A stretch of DNA of 64,000 bases from Bacteroidales bacterium (GTDB taxonomy: Bacteria > Bacteroidota > Bacteroidia > Bacteroidales > Tenuifilaceae): assembly GCA_003818205.1 (NCBI GenBank), contig RPRQ01000008.1, positions 1 to 64,000 on the forward strand, given 5' to 3'. The notes beneath the pieces were generated by a model. It was not told the origin of the DNA. It did not search any database and saw only the letters and a list, made by a program, of their open reading frames with translations. A program made the translations under genes and the position numbers. Each line of letters starts with the position of its first letter. Within the stretch, counting starts at the first letter, position 1. Positions 17,695-27,595 of this stretch are shown here, piece after piece.

Positions 17695-18120
17695 AGTTTT
17701 TTATTATAATCAGGTTGCTAAGCCAAAGAATAATGGCTTTAGCTGACCTAATGGCGATTACAAATTAACTTACAGAAGGCAAATATTTATAATTTGAAGC
17801 GTTGAATAAAAAAAAATCAACCAATGGGTAATTCTACTCAACGAAACCTGATGCCTTATTCTAAACGGCTTAATTACTCTGATGTAATTGAAGGGTTCCA
17901 ACAAGATTATGTTTTATGTGAGCTCGACGTAAGGGATTGCAAGGTTAGATGGGTATCTGTGTTTTACAAAACCAGTAGATATGAAATGCAAAAACCGAGC
18001 CTGCAAGTTCAACGAAGTTATTAAAGGAATAATGCCTACCTTTAACCTGCTAGGCCAATAGATAGGCATTATTACATGATTACAATTTTAACATTTAGCG
18101 AATTCGAAAACCAGCTCACG
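17695..18120. other. intergenic stretch with an uncertain ORF and a hairpin
   Basis: A 66-codon plus-strand ORF (17824-18024) has no recognisable family and weak coding character. It is followed by a hairpin with an 11-bp stem (AATAATGCCTA at 18028-18038, complement at 18063-18073) and a 24-base loop. A smaller AAGCC...GGCTT inverted repeat is near 17732. I see no other structure. Confidence 0.3.
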
Positions 18121-18708
18121 CTAAGCGGTAAGTATCATTCCATTCGCCTCCTTAATCTTTCGCATATTAATTATTGCATACCTCATTCTTCCAAGTGCAG
18201 TATTGATGCTGACATTAGTTTGTTCGGCAATCTCCTTAAAGCTGAGGTCAGCGTAATATCGAAGCAAAACCACCTCTTTCTGATCATCGGGCAGTTGATC
18301 GATAAGATTCCTTATATCGGTAAGTATTTGCTCAAAAACGACCTCCTGCTCTATTGTTTTATCGGAATACTGAGGGTGATTGAGAATATCAGCCTCATAG
18401 GCATCCTTGGAGATCATCTTCGATTGTTTCTCTCTGCGGAAATGATCAATTATAAGGTTATGAGCAATGCGCATCACCCACGATGCAAACCGATTGGCAT
18501 CAACGTATTTTCCCTCTTTGAGGGATTTTATCACTTTAATAAAAGTTTCCTGAAAAATATCCTCGGCAACATCCTGTTTTTTAACAAGAAGCAGAATATA
18601 GCTGCAAACCCTTTTCTGATGTCGCCGGATTAAAACCTCAATTGCAGAATTTCTGCCTTTTACAAACTCCTCTACGAGTTCATAATCGCTTAGTTTATAA
18701 GCATCCAC
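18121..18708 (-). CDS. ECF-type RNA polymerase sigma factor
   Basis: A 195-residue sigma-70 family regulator with region 2 (VLIRRHQKRVCSYILLLVKK, then AEDIFQETFIKVIKSL and FASWVMRIAHNLIIDHFRR) and region 4 (LPDDQKEVVLLRYYADLSF, then EIAEQTNVSINTALGRMRYA). No anti-sigma gene or FecR-like partner lies beside it, so it appears orphan. It is divergent from uvrA across 309 bases. Target genes are unknown. Confidence 0.93.
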   Translation of the reverse strand: MDAYKLSDYELVEEFVKGRNSAIEVLIRRHQKRVCSYILLLVKKQDVAEDIFQETFIKVIKSLKEGKYVDANRFASWVMRIAHNLIIDHFRREKQSKMISKDAYEADILNHPQYSDKTIEQEVVFEQILTDIRNLIDQLPDDQKEVVLLRYYADLSFKEIAEQTNVSINTALGRMRYAIINMRKIKEANGMILTA

Positions 18709-19017
18709 AACTACCTCCTAACTGTATTGGTTAATGGGTAGAGTTTCTTCGATAGGCAGATTATTAGTATGAGTTATTATTACAAATCAATTATTATGCA
18801 AATAAATGGAATTTTTCAAATAATCAAAGAAAATTTAATCTTAAATATCAAATCATTGCTGAAAAAATATCAAAATAATCATTGCGTTATATGTTTTACT
18901 GAATGATCCTGTAAAAAGTTTCATCGATAAGAACTTTGTTAATTAAGCGAACTCATCATACAAAACAGCTCAATTATTGTTAATAAACTCATACCTTTGC
19001 AGGTCAATTTGAAGAGA
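18709..19017. other. divergent intergenic region, ECF sigma / uvrA
   Basis: 309 AT-rich bases that should hold promoters for both genes. The only recognisable element is TACCTTTG at 18992-18999 (TAnnTTTG -7 type), 18 bases before the uvrA ATG. No TTG is found at the usual distance upstream. No repeat or ORF seen. Confidence 0.4.
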
Positions 19018-21825
19018 ATGTCTCGGAAAGAATCAAAGAATATAATCGCCATTCGGGGTGCAAGGGTTCACAATCTTAAGAATATCAGCCTTGATATTCC
19101 TCGAAACAAATTAATAGTAATAACAGGACTTTCAGGCTCAGGAAAGTCATCCTTAGCATTCGATACTATATATGCAGAAGGTCAACGTAGGTACGTTGAG
19201 AGCCTTTCGTCGTATGCCCGACAATTCCTTGGAAGGGTTACAAAACCAGAGGTCGATCTTATATCGGGAATACCGCCTGCCATTGCCATAGAGCAAAAAG
19301 TTAATTCTAGAAACCCTCGTTCAACGGTTGGTACATCAACCGAGATATATGATTATCTTAAACTGCTATTCGCTAGAATTGGTAAGACCTACTCCCCCAT
19401 CTCAGGCAAAGAAGTTAAAAGACACTCCGTTACCGATGTGGTTAACCATATATGCTCATTCCCCGATGAAACAAAGATGATTCTCCTTTCTCCGCTCAAT
19501 TCTTGCGAGAACTGTTCGTTAAGTGATAAGTTAGCAGAGCTAGTAAGGGAGGGGTTTACAAGGATTGAAGTGGGTGATCAGGTTATTCGAATTGATGAAA
19601 AGGGTACACGCGATTTATTAAAGATATCAGGTGCTACCCTCAGAATAATCATCGATAGATTCTCAGTCTCCCATTCCGATGATTTCATTAGCCGTTTGGC
19701 AGATTCAGTGCAAACCGCTTTTGCTGAGGGTGAAGGCAAATGCCTTCTAAAAATCTACAAGGGTGATGATATCGTTGAGGAAAACTTTTCGAACCTATTT
19801 GAAAAGGATGGAATTGAGTTTGAAGAGCCAAGCGAGCATCTTTTCAGCTTCAATAATCCTTTGGGCGCATGCCCAAGGTGCGAGGGTTATGGAAAAATCA
19901 TTGGCATCGATGAGGAGCTTGTAATCCCAAACAAGAGTTTATCGCTATACGAGGATGCTGTGGTTTGCTGGAAAGGTGAAACCATGAGCTGGTATAAGGA
20001 GCAGATTATTAAGAGTGCTCAAAAGTATGATTTCCCAATTCATAAACCCTACTATCAGCTTAGCGACCAGCAAAAATACATACTCTGGGGTGGAACGAAA
20101 GATTTTGATGGATTACATAAGTTTTTCAAGCATCTCGAAGAAAAAAAGTACAAGATTCAATACAGGGTAATGCTTTCGAGGTATATGGGTAAAACCATTT
20201 GCCCCGAATGTAAAGGTGGAAGGTTAAAAAAAGAGGCCACATACATAAAGATCAATGGTTTTACCATTCATGATTTGGTGAATAAACCAGTTTCTGAACT
20301 GATTACCATTTTTGATACTTTCAAATTAAGCGAGCATGATAATAAAATTGCAAAAAGGATTCTTACCGAAATAAAAAATCGAATCAATTACCTTGGAAAT
20401 GTTGGGCTTGGATACTTAACACTTAACCGATTATCGGTTACCCTTTCGGGTGGGGAGTCACAAAGAATTAATCTATCCACATCATTGGGGAGTAGCCTTG
20501 TTGGCTCGCTATATGTCCTTGATGAGCCAAGTATTGGTTTACACTCAAGGGATACTCAGCTATTAATTGGAGTTTTAAAAGATTTAAGAGATTTAGGTAA
20601 TACCGTTATCGTTGTTGAACACGATGAGGAGATAATTAAATCGGCCGATCATATTATCGATATTGGTCCTTTGGCGGGGAGGCATGGAGGCGAAATTGTT
20701 TTCGAGGGCGATATGAAAGATCTTCAAAAAGCAAAAAAAAGCCTCACAGCAGATTATATCAATCATGTAGAAAAGATATCGATTCCATCGCCTCGTCGTA
20801 GATGGTCAAATTTCGTTGAAGTTTTGGGGGCAAGAGAGAATAACCTTAAAAATATCAATGTAAAATTCCCATTAAACGTAATGACCGTAGTTACAGGGGT
20901 TAGCGGTTCGGGAAAATCATCATTGGTAAAAGGTGTTCTATACCCTGCCCTTTCAAAAATGATAACAGGATCGGGCGAACGACCAGGTCAGCACGATTTA
21001 ATTAAAGGAGATTCGCATTTAATTAAAGGCGTTGAAATGGTTGATCAGAATCCTATAGGACGATCATCAAGGAGTAATCCTGTGACCTATATTAAAGCTT
21101 GGGACGAGGTTCGTAAACTGCTATCGGAACAACCATACGCAAAGCGTAGTGGCTATAAACCATCGCACTTCTCGTTTAACGTTGAGGGTGGTCGATGCGA
21201 GGAGTGTCAGGGAGAAGGGATTATTACCGTTGAAATGCAATTCATGGCCGATGTCACCCTTGTTTGTGAAACATGCAATGGAAAACGTTTCAAAGAGGAT
21301 GTGCTCGAAGTAAAATATAATGGTTCAAATGTTTTCGAAATCCTCGAAATGACGGTAAATCAAGCAATAGAATTCTTTGATAGTGGGAAATCCTCAACAG
21401 AAAAGAAAATAAATGAAAGGCTAAAACCATTGCAGGATGTAGGATTAGGCTACATCAAGCTAGGTCAAGCATCTAGTACGCTTAGCGGTGGTGAGAGCCA
21501 ACGGGTAAAACTCGCCTCTTTCCTTCAAAAAGATCAGGCTACCCAGCCACATCTCTTCATTTTCGATGAACCTACAACTGGACTTCACTTTCATGATATT
21601 CGAAAACTCCTTGATGCCTTCAATGCTTTACTACAAAAAGGGCATAGCCTGATAGTAATTGAGCATAATATGGAAATTATTAAGAGCTCAGATTGGGTTA
21701 TTGATCTCGGTCCAGATGGTGGTGAAAAAGGGGGAGAATTAGTATTTGAGGGAACGCCAGAGGAGCTCTCAAAATCGACAAAATCCATTACTGGAACTTT
21801 TATAAAACAAAAACTCAACGAGTAG
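19018..21825 (+). CDS. uvrA: excinuclease ABC subunit A
   Basis: DNA-damage recognition ATPase of nucleotide excision repair, 935 residues. It shows two ABC modules: Walker [10 protein letters not shown] with signature LSGGESQR and DEPSIGLH, and Walker [10 protein letters not shown] with LSGGESQR and DEPTTGLH. The Cys zinc motifs are present (CPRCEGYG...[16 protein letters not shown]...CETCNGKR). The ATG at 19018 is preferred over a TTG seven codons upstream because the latter lies in the -7 promoter motif. The stop codon touches the 5-bp duplication of MITE copy E. Confidence 0.97.
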   Translation: MSRKESKNIIAIRGARVHNLKNISLDIPRNKLIVITGLSGSGKSSLAFDTIYAEGQRRYVESLSSYARQFLGRVTKPEVDLISGIPPAIAIEQKVNSRNPRSTVGTSTEIYDYLKLLFARIGKTYSPISGKEVKRHSVTDVVNHICSFPDETKMILLSPLNSCENCSLSDKLAELVREGFTRIEVGDQVIRIDEKGTRDLLKISGATLRIIIDRFSVSHSDDFISRLADSVQTAFAEGEGKCLLKIYKGDDIVEENFSNLFEKDGIEFEEPSEHLFSFNNPLGACPRCEGYGKIIGIDEELVIPNKSLSLYEDAVVCWKGETMSWYKEQIIKSAQKYDFPIHKPYYQLSDQQKYILWGGTKDFDGLHKFFKHLEEKKYKIQYRVMLSRYMGKTICPECKGGRLKKEATYIKINGFTIHDLVNKPVSELITIFDTFKLSEHDNKIAKRILTEIKNRINYLGNVGLGYLTLNRLSVTLSGGESQRINLSTSLGSSLVGSLYVLDEPSIGLHSRDTQLLIGVLKDLRDLGNTVIVVEHDEEIIKSADHIIDIGPLAGRHGGEIVFEGDMKDLQKAKKSLTADYINHVEKISIPSPRRRWSNFVEVLGARENNLKNINVKFPLNVMTVVTGVSGSGKSSLVKGVLYPALSKMITGSGERPGQHDLIKGDSHLIKGVEMVDQNPIGRSSRSNPVTYIKAWDEVRKLLSEQPYAKRSGYKPSHFSFNVEGGRCEECQGEGIITVEMQFMADVTLVCETCNGKRFKEDVLEVKYNGSNVFEILEMTVNQAIEFFDSGKSSTEKKINERLKPLQDVGLGYIKLGQASSTLSGGESQRVKLASFLQKDQATQPHLFIFDEPTTGLHFHDIRKLLDAFNALLQKGHSLIVIEHNMEIIKSSDWVIDLGPDGGEKGGELVFEGTPEELSKSTKSITGTFIKQKLNE

Positions 21826-21917
21826 ATTAACGTAAGTTCGATATAAAAATACTTGTTATATCATTATTTACTAGGAATTAAATGCTAGTATTATGTTTTT
21901 GGAGGATTGGAATAATG

Positions 21918-21937
21918 CCTGCCTGCCGGTAGGCAGG
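21918..21937. repeat. 20-bp near-palindrome nested in MITE copy E
   Basis: CCTGCCTGCCGGTAGGCAGG, identical to the insert in copy F. It is self-complementary except for one G-T pair. In both copies it is preceded by G and followed by GAAT, and it is absent from the matching position of copies A, C and D. Confidence 0.85.
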
Positions 21938-21976
21938 GAATATTGGAGTTACTTCTAACTTTTTTCTTCCAATATT

Positions 21977-22049
21977 GACTACGTCGAGTTCCGCTACGCT
22001 CCAGTTCCATTTTCCCATCATTGGCTACGCCGAACTCGCAAGCTCGGTT
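21977..22049. repeat. two further small inserts nested in MITE copy E
   Basis: A 30-bp insert (21977-22006, GACTACGTCGAG...CCAGTT) and a 27-bp insert (22023-22049, GGCTACGCCGAA...CTCGGTT) each interrupt an ATT|CCATT motif that is continuous in copy C. They share the frame G(A/G)CTACG(T/C)CGA...GTT, so they are related to each other and differ from the CCTGCC type. Confidence 0.7.
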
Positions 22050-22118
22050 CCATTTCTCTCAACCAAAGTAAAATACTGATAACATAGCATTTAAATTGTT
22101 TCTTACGTCGAACTCACG

Positions 22119-23471
22119 TTAAATTAGGTTTTTTTTACTTGGAAGATTCAAAATCACCCTAGTTCCATTACCATGTTCTGAGAATAGGTTAATATCGCCA
22201 TTGTGAAGTTTCATAACCTGCTTGGAGAAAGCTAATCCGATACCATTCCCATCAACTTTAGTTGTAAAAAATGGCGTAAATATTTGATTCATTTTATCTA
22301 TGTGAATTCCATGTCCATTGTCAATCACTTCAATATGAATACTATCCGATAAGGCTCGTGAAATTTTTATATTTATTACTCCTTTTGGAGTACCCTTCAC
22401 AGCATCAATAGCATTTTTAATCAAGTTTATCATCACCTGTTCAATCTGATACTTGTCAGCATATAGTTTATCCGCATTAGGGTATATCTCGCAAAAAAAC
22501 TCAATCCCATTGGTTTTAAATTGGCTATCGAATAATGAGGTGATTTTTAAGAATAGATCATTAGTATCAATTTGAACCTTTTCTGGTTCAGGGATTTTTG
22601 ATATCTTTTGAAAAGCATCAGTAAACTTAACAAGACCCGAACTTCGCTCAATGATTGTTTTTAAACCATAGCTCAATTTATCAATAGTAGTATTTTGCTC
22701 AATGCTCTTATCCTGTGCAATATCATAGAGTGTATGACTTAACGAAAGAATAGGTGTTGTTGTGTTTAGTATTTCATGCGATAGAACCCGAATCAACTTT
22801 TTCCATGTTTCAATCTCCGTATTCTCAACTTCAAGATTAATACTTTGGACGGAAAAAAGTCGATAATTCTCTTTTTCTATAACAAATTGGGAGGTTTGAA
22901 ATAGCAGGATATTTTTTACCCCATCCATAGAGATGTCTATAGCCCTTTTCTCGTTAATTTTTATATCCTTTATCTGCGACCATAAGAATTCATGTTCTTT
23001 ATTGATGGGTTGTAATTTACGTATTTTCTTTCCTGTTAACCCTTCAAACGATTTATTGACGAAAAAAACCTGCGATTTGCTATCAATTACAAGTAATCCG
23101 ATTAGCGCTTCATTAACCAATGATTCGATAAAGAAAAGTTGAGCGAAATTGTCCTTTCGCAGCTTTAATAGTTTATTATTAAGCTGATTAACGGTTGTGC
23201 TTAAATCATTATAGGATTTAGTTTTTAAATTTTGTGGTAGCGAAATGCTATAATCATCCCATAGTATTGAATTAAAGAAATCGTTAATTCTTTGGTTGTT
23301 CCTATCCAGAAATTTTATGATTTCAACGATAATGATAATGGGAATAACAGCCGCATACGCAGCCCTTACGTATTGGTTTAGCCCAAATATTAGATAGGCC
23401 ACAAAGAAGATGGATGCACCAAGTAGCAATATTCGGATGATTAGCTTGAGTCTAATGCTATGTAATTCCAT
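22119..23471 (-). CDS. two-component sensor histidine kinase, NtrY-like
   Basis: Inner-membrane kinase of about 450 residues. Two membrane helices near the N-terminus flank almost no periplasmic loop. A PAS-like segment follows (LLVIDSKSQVFFVNKSFEGL), then a DHp helix with LSHEILNTTTPI and a GHKL ATPase domain: N box MINLIKNAIDA, VIDNGHGI, and GNGIGLAFSKQV. The ATG at 23469-23471 overlaps the regulator gene's end by 14 bases; a GTG nine codons upstream is possible. It is predicted to phosphorylate the upstream-encoded NtrC-type regulator. The stop codon is formed by the edge of MITE copy E. Confidence 0.92.
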   Translation of the reverse strand: MELHSIRLKLIIRILLLGASIFFVAYLIFGLNQYVRAAYAAVIPIIIIVEIIKFLDRNNQRINDFFNSILWDDYSISLPQNLKTKSYNDLSTTVNQLNNKLLKLRKDNFAQLFFIESLVNEALIGLLVIDSKSQVFFVNKSFEGLTGKKIRKLQPINKEHEFLWSQIKDIKINEKRAIDISMDGVKNILLFQTSQFVIEKENYRLFSVQSINLEVENTEIETWKKLIRVLSHEILNTTTPILSLSHTLYDIAQDKSIEQNTTIDKLSYGLKTIIERSSGLVKFTDAFQKISKIPEPEKVQIDTNDLFLKITSLFDSQFKTNGIEFFCEIYPNADKLYADKYQIEQVMINLIKNAIDAVKGTPKGVINIKISRALSDSIHIEVIDNGHGIHIDKMNQIFTPFFTTKVDGNGIGLAFSKQVMKLHNGDINLFSEHGNGTRVILNLPSKKNLI

Positions 23472-24828
23472 GCTTTTCAAATCTACGATAAATTGCACCT
23501 CGTGTTAACCCCAATTCTTCAGCTGCTTTGGTAATGTTCCCCTTATGCTTTGCTAAGCAGTTAACTATTGCGTTTTTTTCTATCCGGTCCAAATTGTAGT
23601 CATCAATCAATTGCAAAGCTGTTGGTTCGCGTCTAAAGGTGAAATCATCAACAAGCAGCTCGCTTCCATCGTAAAGAATTACCGCTTTTTCAACTGAATG
23701 TTGGAGTTCACGAACATTACCAGGCCAATCATACTGCTGAAGCCTTTTAATCACCTGATTCGATAAGGGTTTAATTCTCTTCTTGTATTTAGCAGAATAT
23801 TTTCCGACAAAGAAATTTGCAATAAATGGAATATCCTCAGGGCGATTCCTTAATGGTGGTATAATAATCTCTACGGTATTAATTCGGTAAAACAGATCGT
23901 TACGGAAAAGCCCAGTATTAACCATGCTGTAGATATCCTGATTGGTTGCACTAACTAGTCTGGTATCGATAGGAATGGCCTGATTGCTTCCCAATCTGAA
24001 AATCTCTCGATTCTGCAATACTGAAAGTAACTTATTTTGCAATATAAAGGGGATATTACCAATCTCATCGAGGAAGAGCGTTCCCTGATCGGCGGCTTCG
24101 AGTCGTCCAATCCGATTCTCCTTTGCATCGGTGTAAGCTCCTTTCAGATGTCCAAATAGTTCCGATTCAAATAACGTTTCCGAAATACTACCCAAATCAA
24201 CATTGATAAACGATTGAGCTTTTCTGAGCGATTCTCTATGGATCATGCGAGCAAACAGCTCCTTCCCGGTACCATTTTCCCCCAAAATTAGAACATTAGC
24301 ATCGGTCTTGGCAACCTTCTCAACCTTCTCGAAAATTCGTTTCATTACGGACGATTCACCGATAATCTTAAAATTTTCAATGTTTGAGGTTCTATTCAGC
24401 AGCGAGTTTTGTTCCGATAGCTGGGTAATTTTTCGTTTTGATTTTGAAAAGTTAAACGCTGAGGTAATCGTCGAAAGCATTTTTTCGTTCTGCCAGGGTT
24501 TTACGATAAAATCAACAGCACCTGCCTTTAACGCCTCAACGGCCATATTCACACCCCCATATGCGGTAATCGGTACAATGCTGATATGCTGATCGAGTTT
24601 ATAAACCGTATTAATCCATTTTAATCCCTCTTCACCCGAGGTTTCTCCTGACGAGAAGTTCATATCAAGGATTAGCACATCAATGCTCGAATCGTGGATT
24701 ACCGAAGGTATTTCGTCAGGGTCTTTTCTGATTAAAACATTGGTGAAATGCCTTTCCAAAAGCGATTGCAATGAGAAGAGGATGTATGAATCATCGTCAA
24801 CTATAAGTATATTGCCTTTGATTTTCAT
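23458..24828 (-). CDS. sigma-54-dependent response regulator, NtrC family
   Basis: A 456-residue regulator with receiver domain (IVDDDSY at residues 9-15, phosphoacceptor Asp55 in LILDMNF, VKPW), AAA+ domain (GENGTGKELFARM; DEIGNIP) and a Fis-type HTH at the end (NITKAAEELGLTRGAIYRRF). The sigma-54 contact loop reads GAYTDA instead of the textbook GAFTGA; GAFTDA-like loops are, as I recall, common in Bacteroidota. It is first in an operon with its kinase and is divergent from an FtsX-like permease. Two matching dyads in the shared intergenic region are candidate binding sites. Confidence 0.94.
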   Translation of the reverse strand: MKIKGNILIVDDDSYILFSLQSLLERHFTNVLIRKDPDEIPSVIHDSSIDVLILDMNFSSGETSGEEGLKWINTVYKLDQHISIVPITAYGGVNMAVEALKAGAVDFIVKPWQNEKMLSTITSAFNFSKSKRKITQLSEQNSLLNRTSNIENFKIIGESSVMKRIFEKVEKVAKTDANVLILGENGTGKELFARMIHRESLRKAQSFINVDLGSISETLFESELFGHLKGAYTDAKENRIGRLEAADQGTLFLDEIGNIPFILQNKLLSVLQNREIFRLGSNQAIPIDTRLVSATNQDIYSMVNTGLFRNDLFYRINTVEIIIPPLRNRPEDIPFIANFFVGKYSAKYKKRIKPLSNQVIKRLQQYDWPGNVRELQHSVEKAVILYDGSELLVDDFTFRREPTALQLIDDYNLDRIEKNAIVNCLAKHKGNITKAAEELGLTRGAIYRRFEKHGIT

Positions 24829-24877
24829 TGAGGATTGTGAAGTTTCTTGCTAAGCAAATGTATGAAAAATAGTTTAT

Positions 24878-24915
24878 CGTCCAAATATGGACGGTAAATC
24901 GTCCATAAATGGATG
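24878..24915. promoter_or_regulatory. tandem operator-like dyads between regulator and permease
   Basis: CGTCCAAATATGGACG (24878-24893) is a perfect inverted repeat of CGTCCA with a 4-base spacer. CGTCCATAAATGGATG (24900-24915) repeats it with one change. Their centres are 22 bases apart, two helical turns, as expected for cooperative binding of a dimeric activator. They lie about 110-150 bases upstream of the permease start and just upstream of the regulator. Confidence 0.65.
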
Positions 24916-24979
24916 GTTAGATTGGATATTATCAATTGATAATAGTATATGCATCTGTTTGTCAGGATAGTATATTCAA

Positions 24980-24995
24980 TGGCATATTCTTAGAA
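24980..24995 (+). promoter_or_regulatory. weak sigma-54-like promoter before the permease
   Basis: TGGCATATTCTTAGAA matches the -24 element (TGGCA) of TGGCAC-N5-TTGCA well but the -12 element only 3 of 5 (TAGAA, GC replaced by GA). It lies 33 bases before the ATG and about 65 bases downstream of the dyads, an arrangement suitable for an NtrC-type activator. Confidence 0.35.
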
Positions 24996-25027
24996 TTAAA
25001 GTCTGCTATACTTTAAAAGTGAATTTT

Positions 25028-27469
25028 ATGTTTAGAAATTTCATCGTTACCACGCTAAGAATTGCCTATAGGCAGCGATTGATAACATTCCTAAATGTTA
25101 TTAGTATTGCCTTGGGTGTGGCTGTCTCCATTGTACTGATAATGCATATTCGATGGGAGCTAAGCTATGATAGTCATGTTCCAAACGCTGATAGGGTATT
25201 TCGAATAATATCGGAGAATTATGGCGACAACCAGATGTATTGGGCTAAAACCTCCCCACCCTTAAATAAGGAGATATGCGATTTTTTCCCTGAGATTGAA
25301 GCCGCTGTAAGGGTTTGCCCGTTGGATATACCCCCTTTTGTCATTAAAAAGGAGAATGGTGAAACGGTCAAGTTTGAGGAGAAGGGCGGTTTTTTTGCCG
25401 ATTCTACAGTTTTCGATGTATTTGGCATCAAATTAATTGCCGGGAGTAAATCGGCGTTCTACACCGATTTGAATTCGATTGTTATAACTGAATCATTGGC
25501 TTTAAAGTTTTTTGGAAATGCTGATCCAATAGGTAAGCAGTTAGTAACCGAGGGTAATACTGATATATACATAGTAAGAGGCGTTATTCCCAATTGCCCA
25601 AAGAATACGCATTGGGAATACGATTTTTTGGTACCGTTCAGCTTGCTTAGGAGCATTATGCTCGATTCCAATAAAGAACTTTACAACTCTAGATGGTGGG
25701 CAGGGGTGTACACTTACGTTCGAATAGACGAGAAGGCTAAGCTCAATAATGTATTGGCTAGAATGGATGATTTTACGGTACAGTTCATGAGCGTTTATGG
25801 TGGTACACGTGAAGAGATATTAAGTAAACGAAAATATCGATTACAGCCATTGACCAAGATTCACTTTTCGAATTTAGAGCAGGAGATAGCGGTTAATGGG
25901 AATATTACCTATGTGTGGGTTTTTATAATATCAACCATTTTTATTCTTATCGTAGTCTCGGTTAACTACATAAATATTACAACCTCATTGGCGTTGAAAC
26001 GCTTAAAAGAGGTGGGCATAAAGAAGATTACAGGCTCAACGCAGTGGCAGCTGAGATTGCAGATAATGGGCGAGTCAATGGCAACATCAATTGTTGGTGG
26101 GGTGCTATCCGTACTGATAGTCGATTTAATCCTACCATACTATAACGAATTTGCATCGCAGCAATTCATGCTCTCAAATATTTTTGTTACCGATAACCTG
26201 TACTATTTCATTTCAATAATCATTGGTTTGGGTATTGTTTCGGGTTTATATCCTGCATTAATCATTACTAGGTATAAACCGATGGATGCGATTAAAGGAT
26301 TAAAGGATCCATCAAGCAAATCCAATAAGTTTCGGAAATCGCTCCTGATTGCCCAATTTGCGGTATCAATATTTATGATATTCTCAACCATAGGTATTTA
26401 CCAGCAGATGAAGTTTTTTCAGAATAAAAAGTTGGGCTTTGATAAGGAAAATCTTGTAAGCATAGTAACTACTGGTGCGCTATCAAAGCATGTAAATCAG
26501 AACTCCAGCTCGTTTAAGGAGGAATTGGTTAAACTACCTGCGGTTGTTAGCGCAACATACTGCTCAAATATTCCAGGTAGTCGGCTGAGCGTTGAAGGGC
26601 TTCGCATACTTAGCCAAGATCCCAATCAACCAAATCCATCCATTCGATTTATTCGAGTTGATAAAGATTATGTCAATTGTATGGGGTTGAAGCTCATTGA
26701 GGGAATTGGGTTTACTGATGATAATCCACAGTCGAGTCGGTTTATCCTTAGTAAAAAAGCGGTTGATATCCTAAAACTCGAAAACCCTTTGGGCAAGAAG
26801 GGGGAGAGTATGTTTGGTGGAGAGGGCGAGATAATGGGTGTTATTGATGATTACCACTTCGCTTCGCTTCATCATGCCATAGAACCTGTTGTGCTAGAGT
26901 ACAACATGGGCAAAAGATTGCGTGGGATGTCCACATACAATATTATTATGCGTTTAGCTCCCGGGAATACCCAGGATAACTTAAATCAAATCGAGAAAAG
27001 GATAAAAGAGATCGAGCCCGAAGCGGTTATAAGTTTTACGTTCATCGATGATTACCTGAATACGCTCTATATCTCCGAAACGAAAATGAGCAAAATGTTT
27101 AAGGGGTTCACGATATTCACGATCATTATTGCGTGCTTGGGGTTATTTGGTATTACGGGGTATAACGCCGAACTGAAAACCAAAGAGATAGGAATCCGAA
27201 GGGTTTTAGGGGCTTCGAGGGGTTCAGTTGTTAAGCATTTATCTTTAAAATTTGTCGGATTCATTGTGATTTCCATTTTAATTGGGATGCCGCTTGCCTA
27301 CATTTACATAACGAATTGGCTGAATAATTTTGCGTTTCATACTGAGATATCGATTATCAACTGGATAGTAACGATCTTGATTACCATTTTGGTAACCTAT
27401 GCCACAATTCTTTACCATGCGTTAAGGGTTTCCGGCAGGAAGCCTGTAGATGTGTTGAAATACGAGTAA
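25028..27469 (+). CDS. FtsX-like ABC transporter permease (MacB-type)
   Basis: An 813-residue inner-membrane protein built from two MacB-like halves. Each half has an N-terminal helix with a large periplasmic domain and a three-helix FtsX block. Visible hydrophobic segments are FLNVISIALGVAVSIVLIM, WVFIISTIFILIVVSVNYIN, LLIAQFAVSIFMIFSTIGI and IFTIIIACLGLFGITGYN. No ATPase gene is adjacent, so the partner must be encoded elsewhere. Such permeases typically handle lipoproteins, peptides or envelope stress rather than bulk transport. The ATG at 25028 is preferred to a GTG three codons earlier. Divergence from the regulator/kinase pair implies control by it. Confidence 0.9.
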   Translation: MFRNFIVTTLRIAYRQRLITFLNVISIALGVAVSIVLIMHIRWELSYDSHVPNADRVFRIISENYGDNQMYWAKTSPPLNKEICDFFPEIEAAVRVCPLDIPPFVIKKENGETVKFEEKGGFFADSTVFDVFGIKLIAGSKSAFYTDLNSIVITESLALKFFGNADPIGKQLVTEGNTDIYIVRGVIPNCPKNTHWEYDFLVPFSLLRSIMLDSNKELYNSRWWAGVYTYVRIDEKAKLNNVLARMDDFTVQFMSVYGGTREEILSKRKYRLQPLTKIHFSNLEQEIAVNGNITYVWVFIISTIFILIVVSVNYINITTSLALKRLKEVGIKKITGSTQWQLRLQIMGESMATSIVGGVLSVLIVDLILPYYNEFASQQFMLSNIFVTDNLYYFISIIIGLGIVSGLYPALIITRYKPMDAIKGLKDPSSKSNKFRKSLLIAQFAVSIFMIFSTIGIYQQMKFFQNKKLGFDKENLVSIVTTGALSKHVNQNSSSFKEELVKLPAVVSATYCSNIPGSRLSVEGLRILSQDPNQPNPSIRFIRVDKDYVNCMGLKLIEGIGFTDDNPQSSRFILSKKAVDILKLENPLGKKGESMFGGEGEIMGVIDDYHFASLHHAIEPVVLEYNMGKRLRGMSTYNIIMRLAPGNTQDNLNQIEKRIKEIEPEAVISFTFIDDYLNTLYISETKMSKMFKGFTIFTIIIACLGLFGITGYNAELKTKEIGIRRVLGASRGSVVKHLSLKFVGFIVISILIGMPLAYIYITNWLNNFAFHTEISIINWIVTILITILVTYATILYHALRVSGRKPVDVLKYE

Positions 27470-27548
27470 AATTTAATGGCTAAATAAACTCATTCAATCT
27501 ATTAAATCAAACCATTGTTATTTGTTCAGCTAGAGTTGTAGGCAATAA

Positions 27549-27575
27549 AAAAGTCGCATAATAAATGCGACTTTT
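27549..27575. terminator. bidirectional terminator
   Basis: Perfect 11-bp stem AAAAGTCGCAT / ATGCGACTTTT with a 5-base loop between the convergent permease and exported-protein genes, with A- and T-runs on the two sides. Confidence 0.9.
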
Positions 27576-27595
27576 CTGTTTATATTTTGCACTAA

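Larger units (their letters stand above)
21829..22120. mobile_element. MITE family 1, copy E (292 bp, with three nested inserts)
   Basis: Termini AACGTAAGTTCGATATAA and, inverted, AACGTGAGTTCGACGTAAG; flanks AGATT (21824-21828) and AAATT (22121-22125), an imperfect duplication. Against copies C and D it has three extra segments: a 20-bp near-palindrome at 21918-21937, 30 bp at 21977-22006 and 27 bp at 22023-22049. It lies between uvrA and the histidine kinase and contributes the last two bases of the kinase stop codon. Confidence 0.88.

Noticed and set aside
17824-18024. 66-codon plus-strand ORF
   Set aside because: No recognisable family, Arg/Ser/Tyr-rich odd composition, no promoter or ribosome signal, repeat-rich surroundings. 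Kept only as a note in the intergenic entry.
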